This document shows positions 28,142-37,402 of a stretch of DNA of 64,000 bases, one piece after another. The stretch comes from Paenibacillus silvestris. GTDB taxonomy: Bacteria > Bacillota > Bacilli > Paenibacillales > NBRC-103111. The notes beneath the pieces were generated by a model. That model saw nothing but the letters and a program-made list of their open reading frames with translations. It was not told the origin of the DNA and did no database searches. The first letter of the stretch is position 1, and every line of letters starts with the position of its first letter. The translations under genes were made by a program, and so were the position numbers. The stretch spans positions 201,117 to 265,116 of the forward strand of contig NZ_WTUZ01000015.1 in assembly GCF_009882985.1 (NCBI RefSeq). The letters are read 5' to 3'.

Positions 28142-29002
28142 ATGGTTCACATGTTTCAAAAAAGCGCTAAAATAGCGCTGCAAACAGCGGTATTCGGCTT
28201 GCTTCTGGGCTGCCTGTCCTTGGCGGGGCAGGGAGCGGTTGAGGCTGCAGCCAAAGCGGCCAATAACGTGGAGATTTCAGCGCCTCCATCGTCTATGCAG
28301 CAGCCTGGACAACCTGTACAAGCGCAGCTCATTCAGGTGCGCGAAATCGACGTGACAGGCGATGGTGTGCTGGATCAGGTCGCTCTTTCGGGCACGAAGA
28401 TGGACTTGAACAGTCCATATTATGACAAGCTGTTCATTGTTGTGACGAGTCCAGGGCAAACGCAGGTCGTTATTCCTCTGCAAGGTGGATATAATCCGTA
28501 CATGCAGTTCTGTGATTTTATCGGTGAGAAGCTGCCTCAGATTTATGTTGCTGCGGAGAATGGGGGAAGCGGCGGTTTATCGTCCTTCTATCTATATTCG
28601 CTGAACAATAATGTGCCGACGGCGATCCCGCTGCCTACACCGCTTCGTGTCTATGCCACTTTCAAGAATAACTATGTGGTGCAGATGAAGATTCAAGAGA
28701 CCGGTAAATCGTTCAAAATCGATATCAAAGATCGGAAAGACGATTACGAACAGTTCGGCGTGTACAAAGACGGCAAGGTTGTGAAGCCGATCATTGTGAA
28801 TGTGGATGCTTATGGCCTTTTGCAGCCTATTGATAAAAGTGGGAACGGTACGTGTGATCTGAGGGGAGTTCAGCGGATTACCGGCATTGCGAACGCTGAT
28901 ACGCTAGGTTACGCCACCTCGCTATGGCACTGGAAGAAAGGCAGATGGATATTGAAAGATTCCGCTGTCGTTAAGAACTACCAGAACCGTCAAGAACATT
29001 GA
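28142..29002 (+). CDS. Secreted hypothetical protein with EF-hand-like calcium loop
   Basis: 286 residues. A signal peptide (FQKSAKIALQTAVFGLLLGCLSLAG, cleavage near AVEAAA) precedes a proline-rich linker and a beta-rich domain. REIDVTGDGVLDQVAL resembles the Dx(D/N)xDG loop of FG-GAP/VCBS-type modules. A Cys pair (MQFCDF, GTCDLRG) may form a disulphide. Function is not known. AAGGGAG lies close upstream; ATG 28151 is a possible second start. A hairpin follows at 29008. Confidence 0.75.
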   Translation: MVHMFQKSAKIALQTAVFGLLLGCLSLAGQGAVEAAAKAANNVEISAPPSSMQQPGQPVQAQLIQVREIDVTGDGVLDQVALSGTKMDLNSPYYDKLFIVVTSPGQTQVVIPLQGGYNPYMQFCDFIGEKLPQIYVAAENGGSGGLSSFYLYSLNNNVPTAIPLPTPLRVYATFKNNYVVQMKIQETGKSFKIDIKDRKDDYEQFGVYKDGKVVKPIIVNVDAYGLLQPIDKSGNGTCDLRGVQRITGIANADTLGYATSLWHWKKGRWILKDSAVVKNYQNRQEH

Positions 29003-29007
29003 ACGAA

Positions 29008-29052
29008 GACCGCCAGGTCAAGGGCCTATAGCTCCTGATTTGGCGGTCTTCT
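29008..29052. terminator. Hairpin between convergent genes
   Basis: GACCGCCA (29008-29015) pairs with TGGCGGTC (29041-29048), with TCA/TGA inside and T-rich sequence after it. It can serve both the secreted protein gene and the M29 peptidase gene. Confidence 0.7.
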
Positions 29053-29065
29053 TGTTGTTGTTGTT

Positions 29066-30295
29066 TTACACCCAGTTACCATTGCGGAACAATGGTTCGC
29101 GAGTCCCATCTTCCGATAGGCCGTCAATGGCCATGTCAGCTGAGCCAATCATGAAATCGACATGGATTAAGCTTTTATTAAAACCATTCTGGTTGAGCTC
29201 TTCGAGACTCATAGAAGTACCGCCTTCAATCGTGAAAGGATACGAATTACCTAACGCGATGTGGCAGGAAGCATTTTCGTCGAATAACGTATTGTAGTAG
29301 ATTAATCCAGAGTTTGAAATCGGCGAGTCAAACGGGACGAGTGCCACTTCACCCAAGTAGCGTGCGCCTTCATCCATATCCAGCATTTTGTTCAGCACTT
29401 CTTGCCCTACTTCGGCGGTTGCTTTCACGACTTTGCCGTTCTCGAAAGTAAGCGTGAAGCCATCGATAAGAGAGCCTTGATAGCTCAAAGGCAGCGTGCT
29501 GCGCACCGTTCCGTTCGTGCCTGTTTTGGCAGGCATGGTGAATACTTCCTCTGTTGGGATGTTCGGAATGAAGAATACGCCTTTCTCCGTTTCGCTCCCT
29601 GCAGCAACCCATTGGTGCTTAGGCGCAAGTTCAATGTACAGGTCTGTGCCTTCTGCTTGGAAATGGAGCTGCTTATATTTCTTGTTGTTCAGCATATCCT
29701 GTTTACCCGTAAGAGTTGCAATGTGCTCATTCCATGCAGCGACGGGATCTTCTTTGTCCACACGAGTAAGCTTGAAAATTTGCTCCCAAAGTTTCTGAAC
29801 ACGCTCAGCTTCGTTCAAATTCGGGAACACCTTAGCGGACCATTCGGCCGTCGGGTAGGAGACCATCAACCAACTAACTTGATTGTTGCGCATATAGTTG
29901 AGGAAACCTTCGCGCGCTGTAGCTGCAGTTTTACTGGAAATAGCAACACGCTCTGGGTCTACATCTTTAAGCAAGTCGGAGTTCGGTGCATAAATTTGTA
30001 GGAAGGCAGCGTCGTTCTTCGCCATTTCTTCCAGGCCATTCGCGCGCCACATTGGGTATTCACGAAGTGTTGACTCTGGCGCGTGCTTGAGGCGCAGCGC
30101 CTTTACTTCATCGTCATCCCAGTCAATAACGACGTCCTTGGCGCCTGCATCGTATGCTTTCTTAGTCAGCTTGCGCACGAATTCAGCACAAGAAATTGGC
30201 GTCATGATGACGACGATTTGGTCCTTCTGTACGTTTAATCCTACACGAATTGCGAGTTCTGCATATTTATCCAGATAATGCTCGAATGTTTCCAT
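29066..30295 (-). CDS. M29-family aminopeptidase (AmpS/PepS-like)
   Basis: 409 residues, the family's usual length. Metal-ligand regions are visible: PTEEVFTMP (Glu), LGEVALVPFDSPIS (Glu), NASCHIALG (His) and SLIHVDFMIGS (His, Asp). It is a cytoplasmic dimeric metallo-aminopeptidase. AAAGGAG lies 8 nt before the ATG. Divergent from glnS. Confidence 0.93.
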   Translation of the reverse strand: METFEHYLDKYAELAIRVGLNVQKDQIVVIMTPISCAEFVRKLTKKAYDAGAKDVVIDWDDDEVKALRLKHAPESTLREYPMWRANGLEEMAKNDAAFLQIYAPNSDLLKDVDPERVAISSKTAATAREGFLNYMRNNQVSWLMVSYPTAEWSAKVFPNLNEAERVQKLWEQIFKLTRVDKEDPVAAWNEHIATLTGKQDMLNNKKYKQLHFQAEGTDLYIELAPKHQWVAAGSETEKGVFFIPNIPTEEVFTMPAKTGTNGTVRSTLPLSYQGSLIDGFTLTFENGKVVKATAEVGQEVLNKMLDMDEGARYLGEVALVPFDSPISNSGLIYYNTLFDENASCHIALGNSYPFTIEGGTSMSLEELNQNGFNKSLIHVDFMIGSADMAIDGLSEDGTREPLFRNGNWV

Positions 30296-30379
30296 TGCTC
30301 GGGCTCCTTTATATTTTAGTAACTTTTAGTGTATGATAGAAAATAAAACTTTAACCATTGGGAGAAAGGCTGGCGCAAT

Positions 30380-32041
30380 ATGGAAACGAAGACTCCAACG
30401 AGCACCCCGTCCAATTTCATTAAGAATATTGTAATCGAAGATTTGAATTCAGGCAAAGTCAGCCAGATCGTAACCCGTTTTCCCCCAGAACCGAACGGAT
30501 ACCTTCATATAGGACATGCGAAGTCAATTGTTCTTAATTTTGAATTAGCGGACGAGTTCAAAGGGTTAACGAACCTTCGCTTTGATGATACGAATCCCGT
30601 TAAGGAAGATACAGAGTATGTGGAATCCATTAAAGCTGATGTCGAATGGCTCGGATTTAAATGGGACGGTCTCTTCTTTGCATCGAATTATTTCGAGGAA
30701 ATGTACAACCGCGCTGTCGTTTTGATTCGTAAGGGTTTGGCCTACGTAGATGATCAAACAGCGGATCAAATTCGTGAAAGTCGCGGTACCTTAACCGCGC
30801 CTGGTACGAACAGTCCGCATCGCGACCGGAGTGTGGAAGAGAATCTCAGCTTGTTCGAGCGCATGCGTGCTGGAGAGTTCAAAGATGGCGAGCGCGTACT
30901 TCGCGCGAAGATCGACATGTCCTCGCCGAACATCAACTTCCGCGATCCGGTGATCTACCGTGTGGTGCATGCCCACCATCACAATACGGGAGATGCTTGG
31001 TGCATCTACCCGATGTACGCTTATGCGCACCCGATTGAGGATGCGATTGAGGGTGTCACGCATTCCATCTGTACCCTGGAGTTCGAGGATCAACGTCCTT
31101 TCTATGACTGGGTCATCCGCGAATGCGAAATGCCTAATGTGCCAAGACAGTATGAATTTGCACGCTTGAATCTTACGAACACCGTGATGAGCAAAAGAAA
31201 GCTGAAACAGCTCGTTGACGAGAAGGCCGTTGACGGTTGGGACGATCCGCGGATGCCGACCATATCTGGGCTGCGACGCAGAGGTTTTACACCAGAGGCG
31301 ATTCGTACCTTTGCCCGTGAAATCGGCGTAGCCCGCAGTAACAGCACCGTTGATGCGAAAATGCTGGATCATTTTATCCGTGAGGATTTGAAATTGAAGG
31401 CTCTGCGCACGATGGGTATTCTCAACCCGCTGAAAGTCGTCATCACCAACTATCCAGAGGATAGCGTTGAGATGCTGGAAGCCGAGAACAACTCGGAGAA
31501 CCCGGAAATGGGCAGTCGCCAAATTCCTTTCTCCCGTGAGATCTACATCGAGCAAGAGGATTTCATGGAAAATCCGCCGAACAAATATTTCCGGTTATTT
31601 CCCGGCAATGAAGTGCGCCTGAAAAATGCTTACTTCATCAAATGCAACGATTTCGTCAAAGACGACAGCGGTAAAGTGATCGAACTTCACTGTACGTACG
31701 ACGTCGAAACGAAAAGCGGCAGCGGCTTTACTGGCCGTAAAGTCAAAGGCACGATCCACTGGGTCGATGCGAAAAGCGCAGTACCAGCGGAGTTCCGCTT
31801 GTATGAGCCGCTCATTCTAGATGACCAAGAGGACGAAAATGCTTCCTTCTTAGAAAACCTGAACCCGAACTCGCTGCAAATTGTGCAAGGATTCGTGGAG
31901 GCGGGTATGAAAGAAGCGAAGCCGCTTGATAAATTCCAATTCTTCCGCCACGGCTATTTCAACGTGGATCCGAAGTATACGACTAGCGACAAACTGGTGT
32001 TTAACCTGATTGTTTCGCTGAAGAGCTCTTTTGAAGTGTAA
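30380..32041 (+). CDS. glnS: Glutaminyl-tRNA synthetase
   Basis: 553 residues, aligned by eye with E. coli GlnS (554) throughout: [16 protein letters not shown] (HIGH), [52 protein letters not shown] (MSK loop), [16 protein letters not shown], and the C-terminal beta-barrel anticodon region. It charges tRNA-Gln directly. Most Bacillales lack GlnRS and use GluRS plus GatCAB, so this looks like an acquired gene. No T-box leader is visible in the 84-bp gap before it. Confidence 0.95.
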   Translation: METKTPTSTPSNFIKNIVIEDLNSGKVSQIVTRFPPEPNGYLHIGHAKSIVLNFELADEFKGLTNLRFDDTNPVKEDTEYVESIKADVEWLGFKWDGLFFASNYFEEMYNRAVVLIRKGLAYVDDQTADQIRESRGTLTAPGTNSPHRDRSVEENLSLFERMRAGEFKDGERVLRAKIDMSSPNINFRDPVIYRVVHAHHHNTGDAWCIYPMYAYAHPIEDAIEGVTHSICTLEFEDQRPFYDWVIRECEMPNVPRQYEFARLNLTNTVMSKRKLKQLVDEKAVDGWDDPRMPTISGLRRRGFTPEAIRTFAREIGVARSNSTVDAKMLDHFIREDLKLKALRTMGILNPLKVVITNYPEDSVEMLEAENNSENPEMGSRQIPFSREIYIEQEDFMENPPNKYFRLFPGNEVRLKNAYFIKCNDFVKDDSGKVIELHCTYDVETKSGSGFTGRKVKGTIHWVDAKSAVPAEFRLYEPLILDDQEDENASFLENLNPNSLQIVQGFVEAGMKEAKPLDKFQFFRHGYFNVDPKYTTSDKLVFNLIVSLKSSFEV

Positions 32042-32045
32042 TTTT

Positions 32046-32076
32046 AAAAATCCTAGCTTAGGCTAGGATTTTTTTT
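32046..32076 (+). terminator. Terminator of glnS
   Basis: AAAAATCCTAGC-TTAG-GCTAGGATTTTTTTT, directly after the stop. Confidence 0.92.
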
Positions 32077-32084
32077 GATTTAAT

Positions 32085-32300
32085 GATGGAAGACATCTCA
32101 AGAGCCGCTCGCCGTCTGCTGAAACGTCGAAATACATCGCTAACGTGTTCAGTGTGCGGAAAGTGTGCGTTAACGCTGAAAAACAGCGTTAATAGCTGCT
32201 GAGAGAGCCAAAAATGCTGACTCGGCGCAGAGAAGGTGGCAATAGCGAAGCAAAACGGCCCGAAAGGCCGTCTTGAGCGAGGACACCGCACATGAATCAC
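32085..32300. other. Gene-free, palindrome-rich stretch upstream of the second two-component operon
   Basis: No supported gene. It contains a perfect inverted repeat TAACGCTG-N5-CAGCGTTA (32171-32191) and a CGGCC-CGAAA-GGCCG hairpin (32256-32270). GCCGTCTTGAGCGAG is reminiscent of the 63-bp repeat at 3451-3625. The 50/62-bp box spacing of the other islands was looked for and not found. Confidence 0.6.
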
Positions 32301-32350
32301 GCCTCGTCAGGAGTCATCCCGTTTCCACGATTTATAAATTTTTTGTTCAC

Positions 32351-32373
32351 AATTATCCAGTAAGATGGTGTCA
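32351..32373 (+). promoter_or_regulatory. Promoter region of the second two-component operon
   Basis: AATTATCC-N2-TAAGAT-N2-GTGTC (32351-32372) is repeated almost exactly as AATTATCC-N2-TAAGAT-N2-GGTC upstream of the gene at 34583. TAAGAT is the probable -10. The shared context suggests common control. Confidence 0.65.
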
Positions 32374-32402
32374 TAGATCCTTAGTTCAGGAGAGTGTGCC
32401 TT

Positions 32403-33107
32403 GTGAAAACCGTTTTGGTGGTAGATGATGATTTGAATATTTGCCGCATTACGAAGCTTTATTTAGAAAAAAGCGGTTATACGGTAGTAACCGCAAATGA
32501 CGGCGAGCAAGCGCTCACGCAGTTCAAAGAGCTGCAGCCCGACTTCATCGTGCTGGATATTATGCTGCCGAAGCGCGACGGTTGGTCCGTATGCCAGAAG
32601 ATTCGCGCGATGAGCGACGTGCCGATTCTGATGCTGACAGCCAGAGCTCACGTGGATGAGCGGATCGAAGGCTTGCAAATGGGTGCGGACGATTATTTGG
32701 TCAAGCCTTTTGACCCGAACGAGCTGGTCGCGCGCGTGACCACGATACTTCGTAGAACGCTGATTCGGACGGAATCGGCAGTTCCCTCGAATTTATATGA
32801 AGTCGGCAGTCTGCGTGTAGACGCCTTGTCCCACGATGTTACCGTTGAGGGACAACTGGTCGCCTTGCCCAAAAAGGAGTACGAGCTCCTGCTATTTTTC
32901 GTACGTAATCCGAATCAAGTATTCACTCGCGAAGATCTCATCGCCAAGATATGGGGCTGGGATTTCGAGGGGGAGGACCGTGTCGTTGATTTATACATAA
33001 AACGTCTAAGACAAAAGCTATCGGCGCATACAGAAAGAAAAGTAGACTGGAACATCCGGACGGTGTGGGGTATCGGCTACAAGTTCGAGGGGCCCGAGTC
33101 ATGCTGA
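32403..33107 (+). CDS. OmpR-family response regulator
   Basis: 234 residues from GTG 32403, with AGGAGAG 8 nt upstream; a GTG at 32394 overlaps that site and is rejected. Receiver: VVDDD, phospho-acceptor Asp52 in IVLDIMLP, K in LVKPFDP; C-terminal winged helix with EYELLLFFVRNPNQVFTRE. Overlaps the kinase start by 7 bp. Confidence 0.93.
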   Translation: MKTVLVVDDDLNICRITKLYLEKSGYTVVTANDGEQALTQFKELQPDFIVLDIMLPKRDGWSVCQKIRAMSDVPILMLTARAHVDERIEGLQMGADDYLVKPFDPNELVARVTTILRRTLIRTESAVPSNLYEVGSLRVDALSHDVTVEGQLVALPKKEYELLLFFVRNPNQVFTREDLIAKIWGWDFEGEDRVVDLYIKRLRQKLSAHTERKVDWNIRTVWGIGYKFEGPESC

Positions 33108-34489
33108 ACTCTTTTTACCGCAAGCTATTATTCATTTACATGTCTATTACGGTCGTGTCGATTCTTGCGATTTCGGGAACAATTGGTTATTCCATGAAAC
33201 AGAAGACGTATGACCGCAGCGAGAAGCTTTTGCTGGAGAAAGTTGAACAAGTCGATGAGTTGGCCAAAGAGCTATTCGACGGTTCCGCTTTGATGAAGGA
33301 TTTCCGTAAACAAATAAGTGCCATGGAGAAGTCGTCCAACGTTCGCGTGGCTCTGATTAAGCATCCAAAAGTAAATGTGGATAAAATCCAGTCCATCGGC
33401 GAGGCCCCGGCACGCAAGGAATGGCTGGACAAGGTGCTGGCAGGGAATCAAGTGACGGTACGGAGCAATTTTGCCCAAAATAGTACGGTGAAAATGTTGA
33501 TTGTCGGGCGCCCTGTGGTGTTGGAGAACCGCGTGGTGGGGGCTATTTTTCTATATACGCCAATTATGAATATTCAAGGGACAATCAACGATATCAATCG
33601 GGCGATCTATCTCTCGGCGGTATCGGTGGCGCTGCTCGCGATGGCTGTGCTGTACTTTGTTTCACGGCATTTTGTGAAGCCGATTCAGCTCATGAGCAAG
33701 ACGGCGGAGGCGCTGGCTTTGGGGGATTTTAGCGGAAGAGTCCCTGTTCGGGGAAAGGACGAGATTGCATCGCTGTCGGGATCGTTGAATCGCATGGCAG
33801 GCAAGCTGCAGAAGGTTGAAGAGGGGCGCAAAAGGTTTCTCTCTGAAATCTCACATGAGCTGCGGACACCGCTGACGACGATTCGGGCCTCTCTGCAGGG
33901 GATAACGGATGGTGTCGTGGAGCCGGAGGATGCTAAGGAGTTCATTCAAATGTCTCTTCAAGAGACGCTGCGACTGAGCAGTTTGGTGGATGATTTGATG
34001 GAGCTGTCGTCTTTTGAGGAGAAGCAGGTGAAGTTAAGTTTTCAACCTATGGATGTATCTGATGTCATTACCCATGTGGTCACGCAGTTGAAGATGAAAG
34101 CCAAGTCCAAACAGATTGAGCTGAGCTCGGAAGCCGAGATACCGTATAGGGTACAGGGGGATGCCGATCGGCTGAGGCAGGTTTTCATCAACTTGCTGGA
34201 TAACGCGATTAATCATATCCCAGAGGGATCAGAGGCCGGAATTCGGGTGAAAGCGGTCAGAAATGAGCCTTGGATTGAAGTCTGGGATAACGGCCAGGGA
34301 ATTGCGCCAGAGAAGCTGCCGCATCTGTTTGATCGTTTCTACAAAGCGGATGAAAGCCGCAATCGTTCTGGCGCAGGCCTTGGGCTAACGATCTGTAAAC
34401 ATATCATTGAAGCCCACGGGGGTTCTATTCGGGTCGAGTCGAAGCTTGGGTCGGGGACGGTTTTTAAAATATTTCTGCCATCTGGATAA
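33101..34489 (+). CDS. Sensor histidine kinase of the second pair
   Basis: 462 residues from ATG 33101. Order: TM1 (about 10-30), an extracellular domain of about 135 residues, TM2 (about 168-187), HAMP, HisKA SEISHELRTPLTT with His252, N box NLLDNAINH, G1 WDNGQGI, F LFDRFYK, G2 GAGLGLTI. The large external domain indicates sensing outside the membrane. The next gene (secreted repeat protein) shares the operon's promoter word and is a likely target. Confidence 0.93.
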   Translation: MLNSFYRKLLFIYMSITVVSILAISGTIGYSMKQKTYDRSEKLLLEKVEQVDELAKELFDGSALMKDFRKQISAMEKSSNVRVALIKHPKVNVDKIQSIGEAPARKEWLDKVLAGNQVTVRSNFAQNSTVKMLIVGRPVVLENRVVGAIFLYTPIMNIQGTINDINRAIYLSAVSVALLAMAVLYFVSRHFVKPIQLMSKTAEALALGDFSGRVPVRGKDEIASLSGSLNRMAGKLQKVEEGRKRFLSEISHELRTPLTTIRASLQGITDGVVEPEDAKEFIQMSLQETLRLSSLVDDLMELSSFEEKQVKLSFQPMDVSDVITHVVTQLKMKAKSKQIELSSEAEIPYRVQGDADRLRQVFINLLDNAINHIPEGSEAGIRVKAVRNEPWIEVWDNGQGIAPEKLPHLFDRFYKADESRNRSGAGLGLTICKHIIEAHGGSIRVESKLGSGTVFKIFLPSG

Positions 34490-34499
34490 GCTTCGCACC

Positions 34500-34539
34500 A
34501 TGACAAACTTATGACATAATTATCCGCTAAGATAGGGTC
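34500..34539 (+). promoter_or_regulatory. Promoter of the secreted repeat protein with OmpR-type direct repeat
   Basis: Two ATGACA words (34500-34505, 34511-34516) are 11 bp apart, the spacing expected for an OmpR-family dimer. AATTATCC-N2-TAAGAT-N2-GGTC (34518-34539) follows, nearly the same as upstream of the response-regulator gene. Confidence 0.65.
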
Positions 34540-34582
34540 TGTAAGGTAAACATAACCATAGACCGATCGAGGAGTGATACTT

Positions 34583-35302
34583 ATGTTGAAAAAATTAACA
34601 GGATTAGCTTTGGTAGGTGCAATCGCTTTAACAGTTCCGGTGGCGGCTTTTGCGGCAGAATCACAGAGCAGCACATTTCATCCGTTCAAACAATTATTAC
34701 TGGATAAAGCGCAGGCTTTTGGCCTATCGACGGACGGTAAAACGAACAAACAGATCAAAGATGAACTGAAAACAGCAAATGCCGCGGAAAACACGGAACA
34801 TTTGAATAAAGCCGCAGCGAAACTGGGCATTAGCACAGATGGTAAGACAGCGCAACAGCTCAAAGCAGACATCCAAGCAGCGGTTCAAGTAAAACTGCAA
34901 GCGAAAGCGACAAAGCTCGGCATTAACGCAGATGGCAAAACGAATAAAGAGTTGAGAGAGGCGCTGAAGGCAGCAGCATTGACGAAGCTGCAAGCGAAGG
35001 CGACTAAGCTCGGCATCAGCGCAGATGGTAAAACGAATAAAGAGTTGAGAGAAGCGCTGAAGGCAGCAGCATTGACGAAGCTGCAAGCGAAGGCGACCGC
35101 TGCGGGTATTGCAACGGATGGCAAAACAGCGAAAGAGATTCATGCCGCTATCCAAGCAGGCAAAGATGCAAAAAAATCGGCAGCGTTAAATAAACGGGCT
35201 GAGAAGCTAGGTATCTCTACAGATGGTAAAACAGCTGATCAAGTTTATGCAGAAGTGGAAAGTGCTCTGAAAGCGAAATGGGCAGAAAAAGCAGCGAAAT
35301 AG
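34583..35302 (+). CDS. Secreted protein with six LGI-DGKT repeats
   Basis: 239 residues. A signal peptide (LKKLTGLALVGAIALTVPVAAFAAE) is followed by six repeats of about 31-40 residues with core A-x-KLGI-S/N-x-DGKT-x-x-E/Q-L (for example ATKLGISADGKTNKELREAL). Repeats 3 and 4 are nearly identical in DNA, with a 93-bp period (34915 against 35008), so the array is expanding by duplication. The mature protein is Ala/Lys-rich and helical. Similar LGI...GKT motifs occur in Bacillus YckD-type DUF2680 proteins. ATG 34583 has GAGGAG 8 nt upstream. Function unknown; the link to the two-component pair suggests an envelope-stress output. Confidence 0.8.
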   Translation: MLKKLTGLALVGAIALTVPVAAFAAESQSSTFHPFKQLLLDKAQAFGLSTDGKTNKQIKDELKTANAAENTEHLNKAAAKLGISTDGKTAQQLKADIQAAVQVKLQAKATKLGINADGKTNKELREALKAAALTKLQAKATKLGISADGKTNKELREALKAAALTKLQAKATAAGIATDGKTAKEIHAAIQAGKDAKKSAALNKRAEKLGISTDGKTADQVYAEVESALKAKWAEKAAK

Positions 35303-35327
35303 GCCGCGAAGCACGGAGATTGCTAGG

Positions 35328-35503
35328 GGAACTACAGGGTCTTATTTGAGTCAAATCGGCTCATTTCTGCCCGAAGAGGAACTACAGGGTCCTATTTGCC
35401 CTAAATCTGTTGTATTTGGGGCAATTTTGCTAGGATAGCGGAACGTAGTTCCCTCCAACTAGTAGGATCGCCTGTTTACTGAAAAATAGAGGACTATAGT
35501 TCC
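35328..35503. repeat. Four-box palindrome island E (GGAACTAC type)
   Basis: Boxes centred at 35334, 35384, 35446 and 35497 (50, 62 and 51 bp). The first two read GGAACTACAGGGTC in the plus direction; the last two read the opposite way (GGAACGTAGTTCC, GGACTATAGTTCC). Short inverted repeats lie between boxes, such as ATTTGA-G-TCAAAT (35344-35356). The island begins 26 bp after the repeat-protein stop. Confidence 0.87.
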
Positions 35504-35528
35504 CTCTCGATCAATACTCGCATAGCCC

Positions 35529-35577
35529 AGAGGGCTGTCTCAAAGGTTGTTCCTAACCTTCTGAGGCAGTCCTCTTT
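35529..35577. terminator. Bidirectional hairpin between convergent genes
   Basis: AGAGG-CTG-CTC-AGGTT pairs with AACCT-GAG-CAG-CCTCT around GTTCCT. It abuts the stop codon of the minus-strand gene. Confidence 0.75.
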
Positions 35578-36682
35578 AGTTATAGTGGATTTCCGTGGAT
35601 TCTGCCTGAGGAAAATGAAAGGCAAAGAGCCCCTCAGCTTCCGCTTCAACACTAGCTCGCTCCTCCTCGGATAACTCACGGAATAAAGTAACTGTCAATA
35701 CTCCCACTTTGCGCTTCAGCGTGATAGACCAAATGCCACTGACGAAACCATCAACAAGCAGTGCTGCGCGTATGATGCCGTTATCGGTAAACACTCGCTG
35801 CTTCACATCCTCCGCCATGATGCGCGAGCGATCATCGTAGGAAAGCAGCATATTGTCGAACTCCCCCAAGAAGCGAGGGGGAGCTGGAGTGCCAGCGTCC
35901 GGCCGCGGCGCTTCCGGCAGGTCGAATAGCTCGCCGCCCTGCTCGTCGCGAAACGTAAGCAAGCTCGGGCGCAACCGCTCCATGATCTCGCGCAGCCGAG
36001 TCAGCCCAGACCATACCTGCATATCCTTCACGGATGCAGGCCCAAATGCCGCCAAGTAGCGCAGCAACATGGCGTCCGCGCTGGCCGCCTCCGCCAGCGG
36101 GCGGCCGAGCCACGCCTCCGCGGTGGTATGGGCCGCCTGCCCGGAGGCGCCCCAGATGCCTCGCGGAGGCACCTGAACCAAGGGCAAGCGGCAGCGCACC
36201 GCTTGCGCCAAAGCCGTGGCGTCGCGCTGCGGCCACTGGGCTTCGAGGCGCTTGCCGAGCTCACCTAGGGTGAGCGGCTGCGCCTCCAAAAGCGCTCGCC
36301 CGGCGGCGGCAAGCGCGTCCAGGTCCAGTTCGGCCAGCTTCTTGCCGAACACGCCTTGCAACCCGCGATCCTGCACGGGTTGCAGGATCGGGCGCAGCGT
36401 CACGCAGTCGTCTGCGGTGACGAGGTGGATCGTCGAGCGCATCAAGGCGATGCGCACGATGCTTCGATCCAGGATGAGCTGCGAGAGCTGCTCATGGTGA
36501 AAGCCTTGCAGGCGGGTCCACAACCCCACGTAAGGTGGGTTGGGGGCTTGCGCCTGCAGCCCGACGAGGTGCCGCACCGCGGCGAGGACGGGCATGTCCG
36601 ACCGCCGCAGAAGGAGCTGGCGGGCCAGGAGGGCTCGGTTGAGGTCGCGGCGGCTGAGGATTTTATCCGTATGATCAGTCAT
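35576..36682 (-). CDS. Winged-helix AlkZ-like protein (HTH_42 family)
   Basis: 368 residues. HTH_42/DUF1006 proteins include AlkZ, a glycosylase that unhooks DNA interstrand crosslinks with a catalytic Q-x-Q motif; VGLQAQAPNPPYVGL at about residues 40-54 carries it. Other family marks are RSTIHLVTADD, RYLAAFGPASVKDMQVWSGL and LGEFDNMLLSYDDR. GGGGG lies 7 nt before the ATG. The 35850-36640 part is very G+C-rich. DNA glycosylase activity is inferred from the motif only. Confidence 0.85.
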   Translation of the reverse strand: MTDHTDKILSRRDLNRALLARQLLLRRSDMPVLAAVRHLVGLQAQAPNPPYVGLWTRLQGFHHEQLSQLILDRSIVRIALMRSTIHLVTADDCVTLRPILQPVQDRGLQGVFGKKLAELDLDALAAAGRALLEAQPLTLGELGKRLEAQWPQRDATALAQAVRCRLPLVQVPPRGIWGASGQAAHTTAEAWLGRPLAEAASADAMLLRYLAAFGPASVKDMQVWSGLTRLREIMERLRPSLLTFRDEQGGELFDLPEAPRPDAGTPAPPRFLGEFDNMLLSYDDRSRIMAEDVKQRVFTDNGIIRAALLVDGFVSGIWSITLKRKVGVLTVTLFRELSEEERASVEAEAEGLFAFHFPQAESTEIHYN

Positions 36683-36771
36683 GTGAAGGCCCCCTATATC
36701 GCTAACCTATTTGTATATAATTGTAAATTATTTGTATACTAGATACAACGCGAGAAGGAGACATGTTGTTT

Positions 36772-37266
36772 ATGCACGTATTTGTGGCTATTTTCATTAT
36801 TTGGGCGGCGTATCGATGGGGCGATTGGCGAAACTGGCAGAAGTACCAACCAACCATGATGTACTTCGCTATAGGCAATTTATTATACAACTATTTATGT
36901 GCAGAGCGTATGCTCTGGACGTTGAGCCCAGATTGGTTCGGGGATACATGCCTGACAGAGTTGATCTATACCTTTATCATTTTCCCGGCCACAGCCTTGT
37001 TGTTTCTGACGAATTATCCGCAAGGCCGGATGAAGGTTCTTTTTCACTATGTCCAGTGGGTATTGATCTATGGCGGGGTGGAGTACATTTACTCTCTAAC
37101 GGGTCGAATTGAGTACCAATATGGCTGGTCTTTAGGATGGTCGGTTATTTTTAATCTCATCATGTTTCCTATGCTCAAATTGTTTTCTGTGAAACCGCTG
37201 CTAGCGTATGGTTTTTCGGCTGTACTGACTGTGTTTTGGATGAAAATGTTCCACGTCTCGTTTTAG
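36772..37266 (+). CDS. CBO0543-family membrane protein
   Basis: About 164 residues with four to five TM segments and conserved aromatic turns (WAAYRWGDWRNWQKYQPT, GNLLYNYLCAE, TLLFLTNYP-like region, GGVEYIYSLTGRIEYQYGWSLGWS). The family occurs in spore-forming Firmicutes without known function. ATG 36772 is 11 nt after AAGGAG; ATG 36763 is too close to it. Confidence 0.8.
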   Translation: MHVFVAIFIIWAAYRWGDWRNWQKYQPTMMYFAIGNLLYNYLCAERMLWTLSPDWFGDTCLTELIYTFIIFPATALLFLTNYPQGRMKVLFHYVQWVLIYGGVEYIYSLTGRIEYQYGWSLGWSVIFNLIMFPMLKLFSVKPLLAYGFSAVLTVFWMKMFHVSF

Positions 37267-37402
37267 GAACCTTAGTTCAAGTATATCCCTTAGAATTATT
37301 AATTTTCTATTAATTCCATATTTTTAATTCCAGAATCTAGTATAATAATTGGGCATCTTAGGAAAGATGGACTATCTACTAGGTATTTGGAGGGAAGCGG
37401 GA